Below are positions 1-5,085 of a stretch of 5,085 nt of DNA, piece by piece. The stretch is from Limnoraphis robusta CS-951. GTDB taxonomy: Bacteria > Cyanobacteriota > Cyanobacteriia > Cyanobacteriales > Microcoleaceae. Made by a program: the position numbers and the translations under genes. Position 1 is the stretch's first letter. Every line of letters starts with the position of its first letter. The stretch lies in NCBI RefSeq assembly GCF_000972705.2, contig NZ_LATL02000053.1, forward strand, positions 2,153-7,237, written 5' to 3'. Below the pieces are notes generated by a model that worked only from the letters and a program-made list of their open reading frames with translations, was not told where the DNA came from and did no database searches.

Positions 1-3000
1 GGATTAGTCGGATGGTTGTCTTTTAAAAATGGTCAAGAAGCTGTTAATAAATTAGCCATTGAGTTACAAGAACAGGCTAATTCTCGTTTACAACAATTCC
101 TCAATCATTATTTGACGATTCCCCAACAAATTAATCAAATTAATCAAGATGCGATTCTGTTGAAATTAGTAAACTTAGAGGATTTATCAACACTGGGTTT
201 ATATTTTGCCAAACAAGTTGAAGTGTTTGATGTCAGTTATATTAACTTTGGTGGACGGGAAATAAATCAATTTGTAGGTGTTAAAAATCAAGATAATAAT
301 TCGCCTCTGATTAAAGTGTTTGCGCGTCGAAGTTCCAACGGAGATTTATACTGGAATTCTTACACCCGAGACGAACAAGGAAATCGACAAAATATTAGAA
401 CTTTTAGAGAAAATTTAGACCACAGAAATGAAGCCTGGTATACTAATGCTGTCGCCGCAGGTAAGCCTGTTTGGAGTCAAATTTATCAGTGGGAAGATGA
501 ACCTATCTTATCAATTTCTTCCAGTTATCCTATCTATAATCCCAACAATCAATTAATTGGAGCAATTGGAGTTGATTTGAATCTCTCAGCCATTGGTCAA
601 TATTTGAATCAAATTAATCTGAGTGATGCTACGACTATTTTTATTATAGAACGAGATGGAATGTTAGTGGCGAATTCCGGTGAAACTCAACCCTTTATTC
701 AAAACCAGCAAAAAGTTAAACGGATTTTAGCCGTAGACAGTCAGAATCAAAAAATTAGTCAAATCACTCAAAAATTACTGCAAAATTTTGAAAACTTTAA
801 TCAAATCCAAACGCCTCAACAATTTTACTTGAATTTAGATTATGATCGAGAATTTATTCAGATTACCCCCTGGAAAACTCAAGCAGGATTAGATTGGTTA
901 GTCGTCGTTTCGATTCCTGAATCTGATTTTATGGAACAAATTAACGCCAATACTCGCACGACTATTATCCTGTGTTTAATCACATTAATAATAGCCACAA
1001 TCTTAGCCTTTTTAACGGCTCGTTGGATTATTCAACCGATTTTAAAACTCAAAAATTCAGCCCTGGCTTTTTCTGAAGGAAAATTTGATCAAACTGTTGA
1101 TATCAATCGTTCCGATGAATTGGGAGTTTTAGCCCAAACATTTAACTACATGGCGCAACAATTACAAGCGTCTTTTGCGACACTTGAAACTCAAAATATT
1201 GAACTCAAACGACTCAACCAACTCAAAGACGAATTTCTCGCCAATACTTCCCATGAACTGCGAACCCCTTTACATGGTATTATTGGATTATCTGACTCTT
1301 TAATTGATGGCGCAACCGGAAAATTACCTCCCAAAACTACAAAAAATTTAACCATGATTTCTAATTCCGGACGCCGACTCTTAACGCTAGTCAATGATGT
1401 TTTAGACTTTTCTAAACTGAAACATAATAAAATTGAACTACAGCTAAAATCTGTGGGATTATGGGAAGTTGTTGATATGGTTTTGGTTCTCTCTCAATCT
1501 CTGATTGGAGAAAAAAACATCAAGCTGATTAATTCAATTCCCAATGACTTACCCGGGGTTGAAGCCGATGAAAACCGTTTACAACAAATTTTATACAACT
1601 TAATTGGAAATGCCGTTAAATTTACTGAATCTGGAACCGTAGAAATAACAGCTTGTGAGAAAATCATAGATGAATCTAATCATTATATCGCTGTCACTGT
1701 TTCCGATACTGGAATTGGAATTTCTGAAGATAAATTAGAACAAATATTTGAATCTTTTGAACAAGCAGACGGTTCAACCGCGCGTCAATATGGCGGAACG
1801 GGTTTAGGTTTAGCCGTGACAAAACAGCTTGTCGAATTACACGGCGGTATCATTCAAGTGAGTTCAAAAGTCGGAGAAGGTTCTCAATTTACCTTTACTT
1901 TACCGAAAGCGAAATCACCTGTTAAGCCCACTGAAAATAAAAATGTTCAACCTTCAAAAGTTTCTACAACGGCTTCTCTAGTAGAACCTTCAACCGAACC
2001 TGAAAATGTAGCCGAAGTATTAATAGAATATAAGAGTGAATTCAAAATTTTAGTCGTTGATGATGAACCTGTTAATATTCAAGTCATTGCCAATAATCTC
2101 TCTCTACAAAACTATGCCATTACTCAAGCCACAAATGGTTTAGAAGCGCTAAGATTAATCGAGCAAGGATTTAAACCTGATCTTGTTTTACTGGATGTAA
2201 TGATGCCGAGAATGACAGGTTATGAAGTTTGTCATAAACTCCGAGAAAAATACCTCCATAGTGAACTGCCTATTTTAATGTTAACGGCTAAAAATCAAGT
2301 GACAGATTTAGTCGATGGTTTAGATTCCGGAGCGAATGATTTTTTAAGTAAACCTTTTTCAAAACAAGAGTTATTAGCACGCATTAAAACCCATCTTCAT
2401 TTACTCAAAATTAATAATGCTTATGGTCGTTTTGTTCCCCATGATTTCTTGCGTTTTTTAGGACATGAAAGTATAATTGATGTTAAATTAGGAGACCATG
2501 TTCAAAAAGAAATGACGGTGATGTTTTCTGATATTCGTTCGTTTACCACGCTTTCAGAGGAAATGTCACCCCAAGAAACTTTTGATTTTATCAATCGTTA
2601 TCTTAACCAAGTTAGTCCGATAATTCGTAAACATAATGGTTTTATTGATAAATATATTGGGGATGGAATTATGGCATTATTTCCCCAGTCGGCTGAAGAT
2701 GCGGTAAAATGTGCAGTAGCCATGCAAAAAAAAGTCAGTTTGTACAATCAAGAACTGCGACAACAGGGAAAAGTTCCGATTAATATTGGCATTGGTTTAC
2801 ATACCGGAACCTTGATGCTGGGAACCATTGGGGAACGGGAACGGATGGAAAGTACCGTGATAGCAGATGCCGTGAATTTAGCCTCTCGTTTGGAAGGATT
2901 AACCAAACTCTATGGTGCAGGAATTATTATTAGTGAAAAAACGTTATCTCGTTTGAGTGATTTTCAAAATTATGGTTATCGGTTTTTAGATCGGGTTAAA

Positions 3001-3231
3001 GTCAAAGGGAAGAATATCGCCGCAGGTGTGTTTGAAATTTATGATGGTGATTTGGACTCTCTGCCACGCTTAAAAACCCAAACCAAGTCAGATTTTGAAG
3101 AAGGGGTCTTCTTGTATCATCGCCAAGAATTTGAGCAAGCTGAAGCGATTTTACAACAAGTTATAATAATTAACCCAGAAGACAAAGCCGCATTATTATA
3201 TTTACAACGTTGTCAGCAATCTAAATTTTAA
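1..3231 (+). CDS. dCACHE-HAMP sensor histidine kinase / receiver / class III adenylate cyclase fusion (5' partial)
   Basis: Inner-membrane signalling protein predicted to make cAMP from ATP under control of an extracytoplasmic sensor and a His-Asp relay. The frame is open to base 1, so the start and first membrane helix lie outside; the TTG at 16 is an internal Leu, used here as residue 1. Seen in order: dCACHE-like sensor to about 310 (WYTNA at 141, PIYN at 172, GVDL at 185); membrane helix 316-335; HAMP from 336; HisKA with SHELRTPL and His413; HATPase with N-box Asn532, DTGIG at 564 and GGTGLGL at 593; Pro/Ser/Thr/Glu-rich linker 631-675; receiver with D682/D683, phospho-acceptor Asp727, Thr757 and Lys779; cyclase domain about 831-1010. 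The cyclase has metal ligands D839 and D883, transition-state N954 and R958, and the Lys879/Thr947 pair of class IIIb adenylate cyclases, which in the family includes bicarbonate-responsive CyaC. A TPR-like tail covers 1026-1068. All key residues are present, so I expect activity. The signal is unknown. The order differs from classical CyaC, so no symbol is given. Confidence 0.93.
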   Translation, partial: GLVGWLSFKNGQEAVNKLAIELQEQANSRLQQFLNHYLTIPQQINQINQDAILLKLVNLEDLSTLGLYFAKQVEVFDVSYINFGGREINQFVGVKNQDNNSPLIKVFARRSSNGDLYWNSYTRDEQGNRQNIRTFRENLDHRNEAWYTNAVAAGKPVWSQIYQWEDEPILSISSSYPIYNPNNQLIGAIGVDLNLSAIGQYLNQINLSDATTIFIIERDGMLVANSGETQPFIQNQQKVKRILAVDSQNQKISQITQKLLQNFENFNQIQTPQQFYLNLDYDREFIQITPWKTQAGLDWLVVVSIPESDFMEQINANTRTTIILCLITLIIATILAFLTARWIIQPILKLKNSALAFSEGKFDQTVDINRSDELGVLAQTFNYMAQQLQASFATLETQNIELKRLNQLKDEFLANTSHELRTPLHGIIGLSDSLIDGATGKLPPKTTKNLTMISNSGRRLLTLVNDVLDFSKLKHNKIELQLKSVGLWEVVDMVLVLSQSLIGEKNIKLINSIPNDLPGVEADENRLQQILYNLIGNAVKFTESGTVEITACEKIIDESNHYIAVTVSDTGIGISEDKLEQIFESFEQADGSTARQYGGTGLGLAVTKQLVELHGGIIQVSSKVGEGSQFTFTLPKAKSPVKPTENKNVQPSKVSTTASLVEPSTEPENVAEVLIEYKSEFKILVVDDEPVNIQVIANNLSLQNYAITQATNGLEALRLIEQGFKPDLVLLDVMMPRMTGYEVCHKLREKYLHSELPILMLTAKNQVTDLVDGLDSGANDFLSKPFSKQELLARIKTHLHLLKINNAYGRFVPHDFLRFLGHESIIDVKLGDHVQKEMTVMFSDIRSFTTLSEEMSPQETFDFINRYLNQVSPIIRKHNGFIDKYIGDGIMALFPQSAEDAVKCAVAMQKKVSLYNQELRQQGKVPINIGIGLHTGTLMLGTIGERERMESTVIADAVNLASRLEGLTKLYGAGIIISEKTLSRLSDFQNYGYRFLDRVKVKGKNIAAGVFEIYDGDLDSLPRLKTQTKSDFEEGVFLYHRQEFEQAEAILQQVIIINPEDKAALLYLQRCQQSKF

Positions 3232-3400
3232 TATATGGACCTCACCGCTCAACGAAACTTACTCAAACCTACTCAAAGGCTGAAAGTCCAGTCATTCGTA
3301 GTGGTTCAAGCACTACAGGGTTAAACGGCAAACCCTTTATTCCTTGGTCTAAGACATCAGGAATTACTTTTCTCATGATATTAAATGACCCATTCACATC
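3232..3400 (-). ncRNA. candidate omega RNA (reRNA) overlapping tnpB 3' end
   Basis: In studied TnpB elements the guide RNA is encoded by the 3' end of tnpB plus the right end, with the guide taken from flanking DNA. This segment is the matching position. Visible structure: a 6-bp hairpin at 3298-3316 (stem GTAGTG/CACTAC, loop CTTGAAC on the minus strand) inside codons for VVLEPL, and a downstream GTTTGAG at 3262-3268 that can pair with all seven loop bases, two of them as G-U wobbles, giving a possible pseudoknot. A weak closing stem is also possible between GGACTTT upstream of the stop and AGGTCC near 3236-3241. Both ends are guesses. Presence is inferred from family knowledge and folding by eye, not from any expression evidence. 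Confidence 0.4.
3255..3274 (-). repeat. tandem decamer at the tnpB stop codon
   Basis: On the minus strand the ten bases GAGTAGGTTT are followed directly by GAGTAAGTTT, a head-to-tail pair with one mismatch. The first copy contains the tnpB stop codon TAG (3269-3271). It sits where the right end and omega RNA of the element should be, so it may contribute to RNA pairing rather than being a random duplication. Function is not shown. Confidence 0.5.
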
Positions 3401-4507
3401 GGCATTTAATAACCTACCCTGAGCTGTTTTATACAATCCTCTCGCTATTCTATGGCCCTGAAACATGGTTTTTTTATCTCCATAAGCAGGCAGAGAATCG
3501 CCATCTAACGCACTAGATTGAGATGTATAAGATTCTTCTGTTATCACTACTTTTATTCCTTTTAATTGGGCTTTATACGTCAACATTTCGATTAACCGAT
3601 AATGGGGAATATTCAGAAATTGTTGATTATTCCTTTTCCCTAAGTTAATTGATTGTTTCCAGGCTGCATTATGCCCAATGACTAAAATTCCAATTTGATA
3701 CTGTTGACACCAATCTATGACTCTTCTGCTGGCTGTATGCAGATAATTTTCTACTCTACAGTTGCGTTTATGAGTGAGCTTTTTTAATCTTTGAGATTGG
3801 TTTTGATTCTCTTTGATTTTTAGCTGGGATTGTAAACAGGAACGTTGTTTATTGTAAAAGGTGTTAATCGCTTTTAAGGGTCTGCCTTTAATCAAAAGAG
3901 GTCGGACACCTGTTTGATTGGTAGTTACAGCCATTAAGTTATTAACGCCTAAGTCTATACCTGCTATTTCTTGATGATGGGTTGTTTCCTCTGCTTTTTC
4001 ATAAACGATTTCGATGACATAACAACTGCTTTTCGGCACAATCCTCGCCTCGATTATTTCCTTTTGTGATGTCGGAATTTTTATTTCACTCATCGAGAGG
4101 TGACAAATTCCTGTTTTTAACGCTTTTTTCGAGATGGCTGAGTGAGGATAAGGGAGAATATTGCGCCCCTTGGTTTTATGTTTATACCCCGGAATTTTGG
4201 GTTGACCTAAGAAGTTTTCGGGATGTTTCTGCCGGACTTTTACAGCTTGAAAATAACTGGTCCAGGCTGAATCTAATCGGCGGATGATTTGCTTACTCAC
4301 TTTTGTGGGTAAGGCTTTGTAGTCCGGGGTTTGTGAGAGCCGGTGGTAAAGTTGATTAAAGTTTAATTTTTGGTGGTGTTGAAAGAAGTGTTGACGATAA
4401 TGATAATTAGCTAGATTAAACAAATTTTTCGACAAAAAAGCCTTCTGGTCAATTTCTGACCAGAGAGGATGGTTTTTGGCGATGAAATGACGTTCAACTA
4501 GCTTCAT
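3269..4507 (-). CDS. tnpB: TnpB RNA-guided nuclease / IS1341-like transposon protein
   Basis: 412 residues, the usual TnpB size. TnpB proteins are RuvC-type nucleases that use an omega RNA to cut DNA matching the guide next to a TAM, and they favour retention of their element. The N-terminal part (about 1-175) starts MKLVERHF, common in cyanobacterial members. RuvC motif I is GIDLGVNN at 183 with Asp185; motif II is ITEESYTSQ at 322 with Glu324/Glu325; motif III is NADVNGSFNI at 368 with Asp370. The catalytic triad therefore looks intact and the frame is unbroken. The stretch between motifs II and III, where many TnpBs carry a CxxC...CxxC zinc ribbon, has no cysteine; none occurs after Cys267. 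I recall related cyanobacterial proteins with the same loss. The ATG at 4507 is chosen because it gives the family N terminus; no Shine-Dalgarno is visible before it and a TATAAT box lies 6 bases upstream. The gene is convergent with the cyclase. A domesticated, non-mobile role is possible. Confidence 0.93.
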   Translation of the reverse strand: MKLVERHFIAKNHPLWSEIDQKAFLSKNLFNLANYHYRQHFFQHHQKLNFNQLYHRLSQTPDYKALPTKVSKQIIRRLDSAWTSYFQAVKVRQKHPENFLGQPKIPGYKHKTKGRNILPYPHSAISKKALKTGICHLSMSEIKIPTSQKEIIEARIVPKSSCYVIEIVYEKAEETTHHQEIAGIDLGVNNLMAVTTNQTGVRPLLIKGRPLKAINTFYNKQRSCLQSQLKIKENQNQSQRLKKLTHKRNCRVENYLHTASRRVIDWCQQYQIGILVIGHNAAWKQSINLGKRNNQQFLNIPHYRLIEMLTYKAQLKGIKVVITEESYTSQSSALDGDSLPAYGDKKTMFQGHRIARGLYKTAQGRLLNADVNGSFNIMRKVIPDVLDQGIKGLPFNPVVLEPLRMTGLSAFE

Positions 4508-4513
4508 GTTGGG

Positions 4514-4519
4514 ATTATA
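4514..4519 (-). promoter_or_regulatory. -10 box for a possibly leaderless tnpB transcript
   Basis: The minus strand reads a perfect TATAAT, then CCCAAC, then the tnpB ATG. A transcript starting the usual 6-8 bases after this box would begin at or next to the ATG, so tnpB may be translated leaderless; no ribosome binding site is visible. A perfect TTGACA lies only one base upstream of the box (4521-4526), too close to act as its -35, and I see no good -35 at 16-18 bases. The call rests on the -10 match and position only. Confidence 0.35.
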
Positions 4520-4528
4520 CTGTCAACA

Positions 4529-4555
4529 GGGCGCTCACGAAAAACTCCCTCGCCC
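4529..4555 (-). other. candidate left-end (LE) hairpin of the tnpB element
   Basis: GGGCG at 4529-4533 pairs with CGCCC at 4551-4555, a 5-bp GC-only stem with a 17-base loop, located 22 bases upstream of the tnpB start. IS200/IS605 elements carry subterminal hairpins recognised by TnpA as single strands, and this is the best candidate on the left side. The motif TTTCGTGAGCG within it resembles TTTCGTTGAGCG on the right flank. The loop is longer than usual for a TnpA hairpin, so this is tentative. Confidence 0.3.
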
Positions 4556-4640
4556 AAACTGATCATGATTGGCATTTAGCTATCAAAATGACTAAGATTG
4601 AGCAGAATTAGTGATATTTTTGGCAACTGGATTTACCCCC

Positions 4641-4673
4641 AAAAACCCGGTTTCTTTGAGAAACCGGGTTTTT
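4641..4673. terminator. bidirectional rho-independent terminator / palindromic repeat
   Basis: A perfect 15-bp inverted repeat (arms 4641-4655 and 4659-4673) surrounds a 3-base loop TTG. The core is ACCCGGTTTCT/AGAAACCGGGT, and each strand ends in five T, so either direction could terminate. It begins 5 bases after the stop codon of the minus-strand peptidase gene, the expected place for that gene's terminator. I recall the same core as a frequently dispersed palindrome in filamentous cyanobacterial genomes, so it may also be a member of a repeat family; that needs a genome to confirm. Confidence 0.8.
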
Positions 4674-4678
4674 ATGGA

Positions 4679-5085
4679 TTACCAACGGGGTTGACTCGAA
4701 ACGCGCTGTGATTGTTGGTTGTACATCGCTAATAGAACCTGACCCGGGTCAACCCAACGACCGCCATATTTTAACCCCCAGTGTAAATGGGGGCCTGTCG
4801 TGCGTCCAGTCATACCCACTCGGGCAATTCTTGTCCCCGCAGGGACAACTTGACCTTCCCAGAGTTGAATACCACCGTCATTATCAATAAAGTAGCGACC
4901 TTGAGCGTTTTTCTCCACCCGTCCTTGAACATGACAATAGATGTGCGTCCACTGTCCCGAATCAATTGCAATCCCAGTGCCACAACGGCCATCTTCCCAG
5001 ACTTCCACAACGGTTCCTGTCCACCAATTGCGAATATAACTTCCCATCGGGGCTGCTAAATCTAAACCGTAGTGAAACCCACTTG
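4679..5085 (-). CDS. M23 family (LytM-type) metallopeptidase, C-terminal catalytic domain (5' partial)
   Basis: Zinc endopeptidase domain of the type that cleaves peptide cross-links in peptidoglycan, expected in the periplasm or as an exported protein. The frame is open through the right edge: before the Met at 5047 it reads SGFHYGLDLAAP, so that Met is internal and the real start, probably with a signal peptide and other domains, is outside. The zinc motif HxxxD is complete (His at 5072-5074, Asp at 5060-5062). Counting the internal Met as residue 1, the third ligand is His89 in GPHLHWG (4781-4789), and His39 in THIYCH and His87 match the accessory catalytic histidines of LytM. All active-site residues are therefore present, so it is probably an active enzyme and not one of the degenerate EnvC/NlpD-like activators. 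A loop of roughly 20 residues (about 45-65) separates two strands of the fold. A Gln/Ser-rich tail ends at TAA, followed at once by the terminator stem. Confidence 0.92.
   Translation of the reverse strand, partial: SGFHYGLDLAAPMGSYIRNWWTGTVVEVWEDGRCGTGIAIDSGQWTHIYCHVQGRVEKNAQGRYFIDNDGGIQLWEGQVVPAGTRIARVGMTGRTTGPHLHWGLKYGGRWVDPGQVLLAMYNQQSQRVSSQPRW

Larger units (their letters stand above)
3232..4560 (-). mobile_element. IS200/IS605-superfamily, IS1341-like element (tnpB only; ends approximate)
   Basis: The unit is a single tnpB gene with short non-coding flanks, placed between two convergent host genes. No Y1 transposase (tnpA) is present, so movement would need TnpA supplied in trans, or the element is now immobile. 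The ends are not defined by sequence. These elements lack long inverted repeats and target duplications, and I saw neither. The right end should lie in or close to 3232-3268, because the cyclase frame stops at 3231. The left end probably lies between the tnpB start and the terminator stem at 4641. A short same-orientation motif occurs on both flanks (3246-3257 and 4532-4542) and may mark the subterminal ends. Confidence 0.6.

Noticed and set aside
16..18. TTG as the start codon of the cyclase gene
   Set aside because: The frame stays open to base 1 (GLVGW precedes it) and the protein lacks the N-terminal membrane helix its sensor type needs, so the real start is upstream of the window.
1191..1394. 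Minus-strand 67-residue frame inside the kinase domain
   Set aside because: It overlaps the conserved H-box region of the kinase and shows no domain of its own.
3255..3274. CRISPR-like repeat
   Set aside because: Only two adjoining imperfect 10-base copies with no spacers.
3298..3316. Hairpin near the tnpB 3' end as a terminator for the cyclase
   Set aside because: The stem is only 6 bp and no T-tract follows on either strand; it fits an omega RNA element better.
4066..4287. Plus-strand 73-residue frame inside tnpB
   Set aside because: It is the reverse shadow of conserved tnpB coding sequence, with no recognisable domain or ribosome binding site.
4582..4586. TTGAT on the minus strand as the TAM/left cleavage site
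   Set aside because: It matches the TAM of ISDra2, but TAMs differ between elements and a 5-base match in AT-rich DNA is weak; no empty site is available to define the end.
4508..4678. A hidden tnpA gene or small gene beside tnpB
   Set aside because: The gap is too short for a Y1 transposase and I saw no coding frame; it holds only the promoter-like box, the LE candidate and the terminator.
5045..5047. ATG as the start of the peptidase gene
   Set aside because: The zinc-binding HxxxD motif lies in the same frame upstream of it, so this Met is internal and the gene continues past the right edge.
4708..5059. Overlapping small frames on both strands across the peptidase gene
   Set aside because: The M23 frame carries all catalytic motifs across this stretch; the other frames are shadows without family features.

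Overview
The window looks like cyanobacterial chromosome, probably from a filamentous, AT-rich lineage such as the Planktothrix/Oscillatoria/Microcoleus group. The evidence is the multidomain sensor kinase fused to a class III adenylate cyclase of the CyaC type, the M23 peptidase wording, the cyanobacterial style of the TnpB protein, and a palindrome built on AAACCCGGTTTCT, which I recall as common in such genomes. The genus is inferred, not proven.

Layout: (1) Positions 1-3231, plus strand, hold a membrane sensor that is open at the left edge. It reads in order dCACHE-like sensor, transmembrane helix, HAMP, histidine kinase, response-regulator receiver, adenylate cyclase and a short TPR-like tail. 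(2) After a 37-base spacer, a convergent minus-strand tnpB (3269-4507) belongs to the IS200/IS605 superfamily, IS1341-like because no tnpA is visible. Its 3' end has features of an overlapping guide (omega) RNA. (3) A 171-base gap (4508-4678) holds a -10-like box almost touching the tnpB start, a candidate left-end hairpin, and a perfect 15-bp stem-loop that reads as a bidirectional terminator. (4) Positions 4679-5085, minus strand, are the C-terminal catalytic domain of an M23 (LytM-type) peptidase, open at the right edge.

How the parts relate: the cyclase and the peptidase are convergent host genes, and the tnpB element sits in the short spacer between their 3' ends, where it breaks neither frame. 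The bidirectional terminator lies directly after the peptidase and could once have served both genes. With tnpB inserted, the cyclase is separated from it by about 1.4 kb. Cyclase read-through would then run antisense to tnpB, and the 3' end of a tnpB-derived omega RNA would point into the end of the cyclase gene. The cyclase should couple an outside signal and a phosphorelay to cAMP production; the peptidase should act on cell-wall peptidoglycan. No functional link between the two is evident.

I see no CRISPR array, tRNA or rRNA. Nothing here is clearly a new system. The most interesting part is the TnpB/omega-RNA unit: its catalytic triad looks intact, its zinc-ribbon cysteines are absent, and its placement is unusual.
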